Source: Nemertoderma westbladi (Eukaryota > Xenacoelomorpha > Nemertodermatida > Nemertodermatidae). From it: a stretch of DNA of 33,416 nucleotides. Location of the stretch: assembly GCA_032718475.1 (NCBI GenBank), contig JAUCBJ010007682.1:1-33416 (forward strand), written 5' to 3'. Shown one piece after another: positions 22,301-31,135 of the stretch; the stretch's first letter is position 1, and every line of letters begins with the position of its first letter. The position numbers were made by a program, and so were the translations under genes. The notes beneath the pieces are model-generated. The model was given only the letters and a program-made list of their open reading frames with translations, searched no databases and was not told where the DNA came from.

Positions 22301-25300
22301 TAGGATTTATCGTTGTAAGTAACGCCCTCAGTGATTTGCTACAACATAAAGAAAGATAATTGATACAACGGTGGATGTTTGGTCGGTGGGTCTTTCTGTC
22401 TATCTGTCTGTCGGTCGGTCGGTCGGTCGGTCGGTCGGTCGGTCGGTCGGTCGGTCGGTCGGTCGGTCGGTCGGTCGGTCGGTCGGTCGGTCGGTCGGTC
22501 GGTCGGTCGGTCGGTCGGTCGGTCGGTCGGTCGGTCGGTCGGTCGGTCGGTCGGTCGGTCGGTCGGTCGGTCGGTCGGTCGGTCGGTCGGTCGGTCGGTC
22601 GGTCGGTCGGTCGGTCGGTCGGTCGGTCGGTCGGTCGGTCGGTCGGTCGGTCGGTCGGTCGGTCGGTCGGTCGGTCGGTCGGTGGCACGGTCGGTCGGTC
22701 GGTCGGCCGGCCGGCGGACGGACTGAACGACCGACCGGCCGACATGAACCCTTTTCCTTATGACTCAGTTACACTCGACGGCGTACAGTGCATGCATATC
22801 CTTCTCAAACCCCAAGTCAGAATTAAATTATTGGGCCGCATTAATGTGACAGTGATATATTTACATTTTAGATTATTTGGTCTTCAGGGAATATCAGATG
22901 AGGCTTGAGTTTATTTTATATTACAAAAAATATTTTGACGGAAGAACCCTAGGGACTACAATCATCAAATAACCAAAATACTGTAAGTTGGAATCACAAA
23001 GAATTATTCAACAAGCCAACTCTGCCTGTCATACTAATCTGGTAAATCCTTACCGACGAGTAGGAAAGAATGCCCACCCGTCAGTAGCCACAGTACTAAT
23101 TGCAACGCCCGACCCACATAAACTGATTACTTAGCTTTTAGAAACGATAAGATAAGAATTTAAAGGTTTATGATAAAGAATTGACAGAATAATTTGTCCA
23201 TTGGGAATCTGGGACAAGTCCCCCCCTCCAACACCCTACGCTTTGAGCCCTATCGCACATTTTTAGGTCCGTGTAGCGAGAACTCTAGTATTCTCACTCC
23301 GGTTGTTGTTGTTGGGGTTGTTGTTCATCTCCAGTTGGGATTTAGTAATAAAGCTTCAATGCGGCGCAGTGGCGAAGTTGGTAGAGCGTTGGATTTGGAA
23401 TCTTCTAGGTACCGAGTTCAATCCCCCATTCCGGTGAATGTTTCTTTTGTTGTAAGATTTGTATTAAGCCATTCAAGGAGTCAGTAGACGCGGATCTTTG
23501 AGCGATTAAATTTTATTAAATGCTTAAATTTTCAAATAAAATTACAAACTATGTCGTCATAAACTAGCTCTTTGTGTAAGTTTCTCGTAACACTCTATTT
23601 CAACCTCTCAGCCACCGCTCTGATTTTAAACCTGCCACACACTAAAAAGTGCTAGAATATAATATTATTAATAGTTTAAATGGATGGGGTGGGGTACTTA
23701 CCGCCCCGCACTTAGCACAGCTGTTCTCCCTATTGCCACTGTGACAGGGGAGGCAGATATTCTTTCCGTCTTTCTGCACGAACTGTTTGCTTCCGATCGC
23801 TTCCTCACAGTTCGCGCACTTGAAGCAGCACTCGTGGAAATTCATGCCTTTAAAACTCATCGCCTTAACGCCTATAAGACAAAATTGAATATTAAACACG
23901 ACCTGTAGTTGGGAACCCCAGTTCCTATTTGTGTTTAAGCGGGATCCCGATCCCGAAAAACCGTGATCCCGGGGAAAACTGCAATCCCGATCCCGGTCCC
24001 GACATTTTTTGAAACGGGATCCCGAAGTATAAATAGTGAAGTAATTTTTTTGAATATCTAATAAATAGTTGCAGCAGAACGGAAATGTTTTGAATATATC
24101 GAATGTTGATTTCAGTAAACCATCCAGTAATCAATTGCAAAATAATTTTAATATAACTTTATCTTACTAATATTTCAGAAGTGTAAGATAAAGTTAGTGT
24201 TACCCATAACCCGCCAAATATACTAATAACTTTGAATTAAATCCAAAATTGCAATCTCGATCCCGAAAAACTAGCGCGGTAGGTCGAAAACGTTTACTGT
24301 ATCTTTAATTATTAATGTAATATACCCAGCTAATTCTTTCGTTATAGTTACTGTCACCCCCTTTCTTATTGTTACTGTCACACCCTTTCTTATTGTTACT
24401 GTCACACCCTTTCTTATTGTTACTGTCACTCCCTTTCTTATAGTTAATGTCACACCCTTTCTTATAGTTACTGTCACAATCTTTCTTATAGTTACTGTCA
24501 CACCATTTCTTATAGTTACTGTCACGCCCTTTCTTATAGTTACTGTCACAATCTTTCTTATAGTTACTGTCACACCATTTCTTATAGTTACTGTCACGCC
24601 CTTTCTTATTGTTACTGTCACACCCTTTCTTATAGTTACTGTCACACCCTTTCTTATTGTTACTGTCACACCATTTCTTATAGTTACTGTCACGCCCTTT
24701 CTTATAGTTACTGTCACACCCTTTCTTATAGTTACTGTCACAACCTTTCTTATAGTTATTGTCACACCCTTTCTTATAGTTACTGTCACAATCTTTCTTA
24801 TAGTTACTGTCACACCATTTCTTATAGTTACTGTCACGCCCTTTCTTATTGTTACTGTCACACCCTTTCTTATAGTTACTGTCACACCCTTTCTTATAGT
24901 TACTGTCACAACAATTGTTATAGTTAATGTCACACCCTTTCTTATAGTTACTGTCACACCATTTCTTATAGTTACTGTCACGCCCTTTCTTATAGTTACT
25001 GTCACGCCCTTTCTTATAGTTACTGTCACACCATTTCTTATAGTTACTGTCACACCCTTTCTTATAGTTACTGTCACACCAATTCTTATAGTTACTGTCA
25101 CAACCTTTCTTATAGTTACTGTCACACCCTTTCTTATAGTTACTGTCACACCCTTTCTTATAGTTACTGTCACATCCTTTCTTATAGTTACTGTCACACC
25201 AATTCTTATAGTTACTGTCACAACCTTTCTTATAGTTACTGTCACACCCTTTCTTATAGTTACTGTCACACCAATTCTTATAGTTACTGTCACACCAATT

Positions 25301-26939
25301 CTTATAGTTAATGTCACACCCTTTCTTATAGTTACTGTCACACCCTTTCTTATAGTTACTGTCACGCCCTTTCTTATAGTTACTGTCACACCATTTCTTA
25401 TAGTTACTGTCACACCCTTTCTTATAGTTACGTCACACCAATTCTTATAGTTACTGTCACACCAATTCGTATAGTTAATGTCACACCCTTTCTTATAGTT
25501 ACTGTCACACCCTTTCTTATAGTTACTGTCACAAACTTTCTTATAGTTACTGTCACACCAATTCATATAGTTACTGTCACAACCTTTCTTATAGTTACTG
25601 TCACACCCTTTCTTATATTTACTGTCACACCAATTCTTATAGTTACTGTCACACCCTATCTTATAGTTACTGTCACACCCACCGTTTGTTACGGGTACGG
25701 CACATAGTTACTGTCTCAGCCTTTCCCACCTCATCTTACCTTATGTAATTCAATTTTTAGTCTATTATTTGAAATAAAGTCATTTAACACATGGATGGCG
25801 TAGACATGCAAAGGACAATCTAATTAGATTTATATATATTCTTCCCTAAATCTCACATAAACCGCCTCTGAAGATGCCACTTCTTTTCTAACGAATAACC
25901 ATGGACAGGACAGCGCGTAAGGCAACATTTCTGACCTGAATTCCCTGGAAATTTTAACAATTAACCGTCCATGCGGGAATTATCGCGAATGAATGAACAT
26001 TGAGGCGTCGGAAATTGTAATCCAATACAAATGGTTTGGTAATTCCCCTAATGGACGATTCTATCAGCGACATGGTTCGCTTAATCCTGCCAGTTAATTT
26101 TCACGCTGAGCTGTATTATGAAGGCTACGGAAGCTCAATATTCCTAGGTAAGGTGGCGCCATACAAGGTAAGTGTGTGCGTGCAACGCGTCCCTGAATGG
26201 CAGAGAGCGCGTTACTTTGAGTTTGGACAAAGGGATATAGATTCGGATATACATTAGGGAGAGCTTCGCGGTATTAATTAGACGAGGGTGCTAAATCCGG
26301 TGGCTTTCCGTTCCGGAGCTGCCAGCTTTGCTCTCCGGTTACGGCAACGTGTTAATATAATGTTACGAGTGAAAGAGCGCGATGTAATAGTAATAATATT
26401 GAAATCGTACTGAGCGCATACACGTCTATCTACTGTAAATTATGAAACAATGAATGTCGGCAATAATGGAAAAGCGAATCGAGGCCAACAGAAAAGATTG
26501 TTGATTCGAAATATTACTTCATTTCGGGTGGTAAACATGTTGTGGGGTTTTCGAGCAACAAGGCACAAATTTCTTACGAAGCAGTGCGCCGACTTTAATC
26601 CGGATTTTATTTTTCATCCAATGTGGAATGAGGTTAATATTGGCCTGTCAAAAGATTTGGTGTACCGGTACACTACAATGTAGTTCTAGAATTATTGTTA
26701 CATATAAAACCTGTAGCAAAATTAATAGCTTTTCTAGAAGACTCTGACTTACCGATTATCTTCTCCCCACAAGTATCGCAAACTTTCGCGTAAATATCGC
26801 CGTAGCAATTGGTACAGAAGTATCCTTCGGGTTTTACGTAGAAACTCAGTCCGTCCAACGATGACTGACATTGCGCGCAGAAGAAACACTCCGGGTGGTA
26901 GTTCTTATCCTGGTACGTCACGGCCCGACCGCTAATCAA
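13238..26939 (-). CDS. FHL: FHL-type four-and-a-half LIM domain protein gene, last four exons (5' end missing)
   Basis: Four minus-strand exons, 26939-26753, 23871-23702, 22338-22155 and 13392-13238, join at GT-AG sites in compatible phases (1, 0, 1) and give 231 codons plus a stop. The product has most of LIM1, complete LIM2, LIM3 and LIM4, and a short C-terminus CLDCGKV. Each complete domain follows C-x2-C-x15..21-H-x2-C-x2-C-x2-C-x17..18-C-x2-C. The longer spacer in the last LIM, the AIGSKQF stretch in LIM2 and the end just after the final zinc knuckle match FHL proteins, which are about 280 residues; the missing part equals the half LIM plus the first knuckle of LIM1. FHL proteins are zinc-binding adaptors of actin structures and nuclear coregulators; that role is family knowledge, not visible here. 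Introns are 2881, 1363 and 8762 bp. Alternative: another LIM-only family, less likely from domain number and ending. Confidence 0.85.
13416..18579. repeat. 5.2-kb satellite array of 21/23-bp units inside an FHL intron
   Basis: Units consist of TATAGTTGTATAG followed by TTAGTTAG (21 bp), or the same with an extra TA (23 bp); a shorter 13-bp form TATAGTTAGTTAG also occurs. The 21- and 23-bp forms alternate irregularly. Rare variants (TATAGATAG, TATTGTTG, GTTGCATTG, GTTCTATAG) recur in the same order about 1336-1380 bp apart, showing an internal segmental duplication (about 13921-15060 and 15257-16430). It lies within the 8.8-kb intron before the last FHL exon, which starts only about 25 bp from the array edge. 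It has no coding potential. Confidence 0.95.
18580..20172. other. 1.6-kb non-satellite island splitting the satellite
   Basis: Unique-looking DNA between two arrays of the same satellite. Near its left edge a ~37-bp segment with GCGGACATAACAAGTCATTT is present twice, 50 bp apart (18586-18622 and 18636-18672). 19287-19790 is GC-richer than its surroundings and is bracketed by AGTAGTGTGAAG repeats (near 19291 and 19759). Short ORFs at 18743-18934, 19030-18794 and 19305-19538 have no recognisable domain. It could be an inserted element or original intron sequence around which the satellite expanded. Confidence 0.5.
19587..19650. repeat. Pair of near-identical hairpins
   Basis: GGTCCT(6)AGGACC occurs at 19587-19604 and again at 19633-19650, each with a 6-bp stem and a 6-base loop of different sequence, 46 bp apart. 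Both lie in the GC-richer part of the intronic island. Confidence 0.5.
20173..21098. repeat. Second block of the 21/23-bp satellite
   Basis: Same TATAGTTGTATAG plus TTAGTTAG units and same 21/23-bp alternation as the larger block, with slightly more single-base variants (for example TATGTAG, TTAATTAG, TATAATTG). It lies in the same intron of the FHL gene. Confidence 0.95.
21226..21710. mobile_element. MITE-like element with TA target duplication and central hairpin
   Basis: The left end GTTTTTATTCCAAAATTGT (about 21227) and the right end ATTTTGGAATAAAAC (to about 21710) are inverted repeats, each bordered by TA. A long central palindrome spans about 21362-21436: GGCGTTAAGTAATGTCC pairs with GGACATTACTTAGCGCC around the loop ACTAATT, and flanking GTGGTA/TACCAC also pairs. 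TA-bordered short inverted repeats suggest a Tc1/mariner-type non-autonomous element. A diverged copy is at 9330-9755. Confidence 0.6.
21711..21842. repeat. Repeat extension ending in an inverted-repeat hairpin
   Basis: AAAGTACTTTACAGTGTTCTG and GATCC near 21729-21753 pair imperfectly with the block GGATCACCACACTG and TAAAGTGCTACTTTAC near 21809-21838. GGCTTT..AAAGCC pairs inside that. The first half is shared with copy 1 at 9755-9848, but the right-hand stem is only present here. Confidence 0.5.
21843..22154. other. Intron sequence next to the LIM3 exon
   Basis: AT-rich, no further exon recognised on the minus strand. It lies in the 8.8-kb intron of the FHL gene. Confidence 0.5.
22155..22338 (-). 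CDS. FHL: FHL-like exon: LIM3 and start of LIM4
   Basis: 184 bp, read from 22338 down to 22155, found by translating the minus strand beside the GTCG tract; an overlapping longer ORF in another frame hides it. The acceptor is TATGTTGTAG. The exon starts in phase 0 at QITEGVTYND, carries HKDCFLCDDC and CNQC, and opens LIM4 with CDKC. It ends in phase 1 after one G, at the same place relative to CDKC as the first exon ends relative to CDTC. The donor GTTGGT is weak; the nearby GTATAA four bases on would break the frame into the next exon. LIM3 has a 15-residue first spacer, one less than usual. Confidence 0.83.
22410..22683. repeat. Perfect GTCG tetranucleotide microsatellite, about 68 copies
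   Basis: About 274 bp of uninterrupted GTCG (CGAC on the other strand), followed to about 22741 by a decayed GGTC/GGCC-rich edge. The four-base period keeps several frames open, which produces long Gly-Arg-Ser-Val and Pro-Thr-Asp-Arg ORFs; none is a gene. It lies in the 1.4-kb FHL intron, about 70 bp from the LIM3 exon acceptor. Confidence 0.95.
22742..23360. other. FHL intron sequence
   Basis: No additional LIM exon or RNA recognised. It includes a GTTGTTGTTG run near 23302-23316. Confidence 0.5.
23361..23435 (+). repeat. tRNA-like sequence (SINE head or tRNA pseudogene)
   Basis: A box-like TGGCGAAGTTGGTAGAGC (23370-23387) and B box-like GAGTTCAATCCC (23414-23425) are spaced as in a tRNA. 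The acceptor stem does not pair convincingly and no CCA or clear tail is visible. It is in an intron of the FHL gene on the opposite strand. A 97-codon ORF crossing it (23194-23487) is not considered coding. Confidence 0.45.
23702..23871 (-). CDS. FHL: FHL-like exon: LIM2 and start of LIM3
   Basis: 170 bp, read from 23871 down to 23702. The acceptor is TTTTGTCTTATAG and the donor is GTAAGT (23701-23696). The first two bases, GC, complete the Gly codon left open by the previous exon. The 56 following residues carry HECCFKCANC, then CLPC 17 residues later, then CAKC opening LIM3. Joining this to the previous exon gives C-x2-C-x17-H spacing, a textbook LIM finger. The AIGSKQFVQKDGKN stretch resembles LIM2 of FHL proteins. 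The exon ends in phase 0. Confidence 0.88.
23930..24275. repeat. GATCCCG-rich repeat
   Basis: GGGATCCCGATCCCGAAAAA near 23940, further GATCCCG(G) motifs to about 24020, and CTCGATCCCGAAAAACTAGC near 24257. Clustered GATCCCG/CGGGATC blocks at both ends of a ~330-bp segment suggest a short mobile element, but I could not define termini. Confidence 0.45.
24336..25712. repeat. 24-bp minisatellite, about 57 copies, in an FHL intron
   Basis: The unit is ACCCTTTCTTATAG followed by TTACTGTCAC, 24 bp, with variants (CCATTTC, CAATCTTTC, CCAATTC, TTATTG). Being a multiple of three it keeps a frame open on the minus strand, giving a 431-codon ORF of VTVTIRKG repeats (25566-24271). That ORF is an artefact: a one-base loss near 25431 shifts it to a CDSNYKKG repeat, and it lies in the 2.9-kb FHL intron on the same strand. 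Confidence 0.92.
25713..26752. other. FHL intron sequence
   Basis: No other LIM exon recognised. ORFs at 26036-26257 and 26450-26683 on the plus strand have no recognisable domain; the first contains two GGTAAG sites, so a small exon on the opposite strand cannot be excluded. Confidence 0.4.
26753..26939 (-). CDS. FHL: FHL-like exon: most of LIM1 and start of LIM2
   Basis: 187 bp, read from 26939 down to 26753. The acceptor is TTTATTTTAG and the donor is a consensus GTAAGT (26752-26747). It starts in phase 0 with LISGRAVTYQ, so the first two LIM1 cysteines must come from an exon further 5' (higher coordinate). It contains HPECFFCAQC, then CTNC 17 residues later, completing LIM1. It then opens LIM2 with CDTC and ends in phase 1 within a glycine codon. 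No upstream exon with a matching phase was recognised between 26940 and 33416. Confidence 0.85.
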
Positions 26940-27442
26940 CTAAAATAAACAAAATATATCATCAATTGGATTGAGACACCGTTAATAATAAATTATATTT
27001 TGAGTGGGTATTACAATAATCGATCCCTACCGCTGATATTTCTAACAGAGAAGCAATTTCCACGGTCCACCACCCCCTGTCTGGCCTAGCATGTGCTGCG
27101 GTTTACATCGCTTGATGTTAGAATCAACGCCATATGGTATTCAATGATAAAATGATAATTATAATTTCAATAAATAAAGTTATTACACGCCATGGTCACA
27201 TATGCGAGAATCTATAAATGGTAAGTCATATGCGAACTTTAGAATAACATAGTAGTGCATACACTAAATGCTTGGTATCACATCACATCACATCACTATA
27301 TCATTGCGTTACTTGCATTTCTTTATGACGGGGATGGGTGTATGTGTTGTGTATTACACATACAAAGAGACACACAAATACATATTACCGTAATTCAGTG
27401 ACAAGGACCACCCTACAATTTTTGGATGTAAACGTTACGCCG
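26940..27442. other. Intron or 5' region of the FHL gene
   Basis: No exon for the missing N-terminal half LIM was recognised. It has a CATCA-type run at about 27279-27297 and a 16-bp stretch CGTAATTCAGTGACA near 27392 that is also found in the terminal repeat of the 123-1022 element (about 141). Confidence 0.45.
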
Positions 27443-27740
27443 AAAGCCGACAACCGATAGACGACAGTAGACAGCCGACAACCGACAGTAGTCAACAGAC
27501 AACCGACAGTAGTCAACAGACAACCGACAGTAGTCAACCGTCAGCCGAGAGTAGTCAACCGTCAGCCGACAGCTGACAACCCACAGGGTTCAACCGACAG
27601 CCGACAGCAGACAACCGACAGTAGACATCCGACAACTGACAGTCGACAGCCAACAACCGACAGCCGACCGTAGATAACCGACAGCCGACAGCAGACATCC
27701 GACAGTAGACCACCGACAGCCGACAGCAGACAACCGACAC
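27443..27740. repeat. CCGACAG/CAACCGA minisatellite, left arm
   Basis: About 300 bp of 14-15-bp units built from CAACCGACAG and CAGCCGACAG with AGTAG or CAGA spacers. It is the reverse complement in composition of the array at 28902-29690. ORFs of Cys-Arg-Leu-Ser-Val-Val type on the minus strand are produced by the repeat. Confidence 0.85.
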
Positions 27741-27749
27741 AAATCTGAA

Positions 27750-28313
27750 TTGACATCTGAATTTTTTGAGAAACTGGAAAAGGATAAAGAAATTGTATTA
27801 TACAGACTTTCTATAATGCATCCTCTATTATCTGAAACAAATCTCAATATAGATTTAGAATTACCGTGCGATGATTTTCCGGCAAAATTGCTCAAAACTC
27901 ACGAATTCCAAAATATGTGGAATTTAGCAAAGCAGTTGCCAGTTCAGCCGGAACGATATAACCCTGGGTTTGCCATAGTGACGCTTGGAACAGGTGGAAG
28001 TTGCCTCCGAGTGAGACGCTTCAAAAATGGGAGATTTAGGTGTCTCACTTGCCCATCTTTTAGGAGGCTGACTATATGTTGCCACACCCCAAGTTATGCA
28101 AAGTTTGATGATGAAAGTCAAGCCCTCGTGGATTGTTGGGAGTCTCATTGGATATTAGAGAAACTCACGGCCTTTTCCGCGGCCAGTACAGTTGGTAGAA
28201 TGGATCCGGGATCCGGAAACAGACAAGGGAAGAAAAAAGTTCCTACAGTTGCGCAGATGAAAAATAGCTCCAGATACGGGAAAATTTATTCTAGTTCTAG
28301 GTTCCATAAATGA
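27750..28313 (+). CDS. Hypothetical protein fragment with a SWIM-like Cys/His cluster
   Basis: 188 codons to TGA at 28311. The frame enters from the neighbouring minisatellite without an ATG; the first in-frame ATG is at 27816, residue 23, so the true start is unknown and this could be an exon or a truncated gene. Unlike the other short ORFs here its composition is that of real protein: an acidic N-terminus, PERYNPGFAIVTLGTGGSCL, then CLTCPSFRRLTICCH (about residues 97-111), and a basic Lys/Arg/Ser-rich tail. C-x2-C followed by CCH resembles a SWIM-type zinc finger (C-x-C..C-x-H), which occurs in several DNA transposases, but the first spacing differs by one. Function unknown; a transposon-derived fragment is my best guess. 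Confidence 0.5.
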   Translation: MTSEFFEKLEKDKEIVLYRLSIMHPLLSETNLNIDLELPCDDFPAKLLKTHEFQNMWNLAKQLPVQPERYNPGFAIVTLGTGGSCLRVRRFKNGRFRCLTCPSFRRLTICCHTPSYAKFDDESQALVDCWESHWILEKLTAFSAASTVGRMDPGSGNRQGKKKVPTVAQMKNSSRYGKIYSSSRFHK

Positions 28314-28898
28314 CGGCAAAGCGTACAAATGCTATGGTTGCTATGGCTGCTATGGTTGCTCGGGATATATTAGGAAGTCGAGTGGACAACTTCTTTGTTC
28401 CTCCGAAGATTTAGTATTAAAAACTTGGGATCGTCGAAGTTATCTGGGATCCAGTAATGAAATCAAAATCACCATTGGAAAATAACTTATAAACATTTCA
28501 TCTTCAAATTACCTGCGTTGTTTTAAAATACCAGCATTTTCTATTAATGACGTGTTCATTGATAATGCTTTATATAAACAATTAGACAGCGCTCAAATTG
28601 AAATAATTCGAAATTTTCGCTTGGTTTGATTCAATCTAAACTCCAGGTTCGGGAGGGGGGGGGGGGGGGGGGGTGATACATTCGATTTATTTGATATCAT
28701 TTTTTGCGATATATGATTTATCTCGATGTTTAGGGAGCGGGTGTGTGACAATCATTTATTTGTCCTTACGCCTTATTAAGCCAATAATTTTAATATTTTA
28801 ATTAAACGCAATCAATCGAACATATATTATAACAATTACACTTTACGAATATTAAACCAAGACGTACTAAACAAATATTAATATCGTTATTATCGACC
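28314..28898. other. Non-coding interval between the ORF and the right minisatellite arm
   Basis: It has a GCTATGG(T/C)TGCTATGG triplication at about 28330-28360 and a G homopolymer near 28656-28673. No gene recognised. Confidence 0.5.
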
Positions 28899-28901
28899 TT
28901 G

Positions 28902-29690
28902 TTGGCTGTCGGTTGTCTGCTGTCGGTTGTCTGCTGTAGGTTTTCGACTGTCAGTTGTCGACTGTCAGTTGTCGACTGTCAGTTGTCTGTTGTCGGTTGT
29001 CGGCTGTTGGTTGTCTGTTGTCGGCTGTCGGTTGTTGGCTGTCGGTTGTCGGCTGTCGGTTGTCAGTTGTCGGCCGTCTTTTGTCGGTTGTCGGCTATCG
29101 TCTGTCGGTTGTCGGCAGTCGGTTGTTGGCTGTCGGTTGTCTGCTGTCGGTTGTCTGCTGTAGGTTTTCGACTGTCAGTTGTCGACTGTCAGTTGTCTGT
29201 TATCGGCTGTCGGTTGTCGGCTGCTGGTTGTCTGTTGTCGGCTGTCGGTTGTTGGCTGTCGGTTGTCGGCTGTCGGGTGTCGGTTGTCAGTTGTCGGCCG
29301 TCTTTTGTCGGTTGTCGGCTATCGTCTGTCGGTTGTCGGTTGTCGGCAGTCGGTTGTTGGCTGTCGGTTGTCGGCTGCCAGTTGTCGGCTGTCGGCCGTC
29401 TGTTGTTGGCTGTCGGTTGTCGGCTGCCAGTTGTCTGCTGTCGGTTGTCTGCTGTGGGTTTTCGACTGTCAGTTGTCGACTGTCAGTTGTCGACTGTCAG
29501 TTGTCTGTTGTCGGCTGTCGGTTGTCGGCTGTTGGTTGTCTGTTGTCGGCTGTCGGTTGTCGGCTGTCGGTTGTCAGTTGTCGGCCGTCTTTTGTCGGTT
29601 GTTGGCTATCGTCTGTCGGCAGTCGGTTGTTGCCTGTCGGTTGTCGACTGCCAGTTGTCGGCTGTCGGCCGTCTGTTGTCGGCTATCGGT
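28902..29690. repeat. GTCGGTTGTCGGCT minisatellite, right arm
   Basis: About 790 bp of ~14-bp units (GTCGGTTGTCGGCT with TCTGCT, GACTGTCAGTT and GTTGGCT variants). A block with TAGGTTTTCGACTGTCAG, and later TGGGTTTTCGACTGTCAG, recurs (near 28937, 29160 and 29456), showing higher-order duplication of about 220-300 bp. Long ORFs of Cys-Arg-Leu-Ser-Val-Val type in several frames are repeat artefacts. Confidence 0.9.
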
Positions 29691-30118
29691 TTCACCGGGC
29701 AGACGAATTTCGTGAAAAAATCAAATTTTTTATATTGTTTCTTTAAGAACGAAATTGTATGGAGAATTCAAATATTTACGCGGTTTCGCAATATCACCTT
29801 TAGTTTTCAAAATATTGGGCTTTTTTCACTACTTGCACTTTTCGTACCATATCAAAATTTCAAAATTCCAGAGATTTGTCTAATTACGCCAATTTTAATT
29901 CTTGTTTTTTAGGTCGGTAAATCCGATGGTAACACTTTAAATAATCTGACCCAAGTCTTGCCTGTTATTTATTACTGTTTTTTTGCAGTACTTGCACTTT
30001 TCGTTCTAAATAAAAATTTCAATGTGATGGACAAACAGACAGACACAAAGCCTAGGTTGCGCCAAACAAAAAAAATTCCATCAGAAATAAAATCTCCGCA
30101 TTTAAAAATAAAATTTCC
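29691..30118. other. Unassigned AT-rich interval
   Basis: No gene recognised. TTTTTT(C/G)CA(C/G)TACTTGCACTTTTCG occurs near 29822 and 29980, a short direct repeat, and a GACAAACAGACAGACA run is near 30029. Confidence 0.45.
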
Positions 30119-31135
30119 GTAATTAATTGGAGAGTATATTAGTTAATTAATTGGAGAGTATATTAGTTAATTAATTGGAGAGTATATTAGTTAATTAATT
30201 GGAGAATATATTAGTTAATTAATGGGAGAGTATATTAGTTAATTAATTGGAGAATATATTAGTTAATTAATGGGAGAGTATATTAGTTAATTAATTTGAG
30301 AGTATATCAGTTAATTAATTGGAGAGTATATTAGTTAATTAATTGGAGAGTATATTAGTTAATTAATTGGAAAGTATATTAGTTAATTAATTGGAGAGTA
30401 TATTAGTTAATTAATTTGAGAGTATATTAGTTAATTAATTTGAGAGTATATTAGTTAATTAATTGGAGAGTATATTAGTTAATTAATTGGAGAGTATATT
30501 AGTTAATTAATTTGAGAGTATATTAGTTAATTAATTGGAGAGTATATTAGTTAATTAATTGGAAAGTATATTAGTTAATTAATTGGAGAGTATATTAGTT
30601 AATTAATTTGAGAGTATATTAGTTAATTAATTGGAGAGTATATTAGTTAATTAATTGGAGAGTATATTAGTTAATTAATTTGAGAGTATATTAGTTAATT
30701 AATTTGAGAGTATATTAGTTAATTAATTGGAGAGTATATTAGTTAATTAATTGGAGAGTATATTAGTTAATTAATTTGAGAGTATATTAGTTAATTAATT
30801 GGAGAGTATATTAGTTAATTAATTTGAGAGTATATTAGTTAATTAATTGGAGAGTATATTAGTTAATTAATTTGAGAGTATATTAGTTAATTAATTTGAG
30901 AGTATATTAGTTAATTAATTGGAGAGTATATTAGTTAATTAATTGGAGAGTATATTAGTTAATTAATTGGTGAGTATATTAGTTAATTAATTGGAGAGTA
31001 TATTAGTTAATTAATTGGAGAGTATATTAGTTAATTAATTGGAGAGTATATTAGTTAATGAATTGGAGAGTATATTAGTTAATTAATTGGAGAGTATATT
31101 AGTTAATTAATTGGATGGTATATAAGTTAATTAAT
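30119..31135. repeat. 24-bp minisatellite, about 42 copies
   Basis: The unit is TTGGAGAGTATATTAG followed by TTAATTAA, 24 bp. Variation is low and mostly at one position (TTGGAG versus TTTGAG, occasionally GGAGAATA or GGAAAG). The array is non-coding because the unit carries stops (TTAATTAA, TAG). Confidence 0.95.

Noticed and set aside
22200-22908. Gly-Arg-Ser-Val and Pro-Thr-Asp-Arg repeat proteins on both strands
   Set aside because: All arise from the pure GTCG tract, which leaves several frames open at once. The minus-strand ORF also masks the genuine LIM3 exon in another frame.
23194-23487. 97-codon plus-strand ORF
   Set aside because: Crosses a tRNA-like sequence and a GTTGTT run in an intron; composition is not protein-like.
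24271-25566. 431-codon minus-strand ORF of VTVTIRKG repeats
   Set aside because: Produced by a 24-bp minisatellite whose unit is a multiple of three; lies in an intron and is broken by a one-base shift.
26036-26257. 73-codon plus-strand ORF with GGTAAG sites
   Set aside because: No domain, no acceptor pairing and within an intron of the minus-strand gene; not enough to call an exon.
28899-29912. 337-codon and overlapping Cys-rich ORFs
   Set aside because: Cys-Arg-Leu-Ser-Val-Val repetition in several frames of the same minisatellite; no domain and no codon bias.
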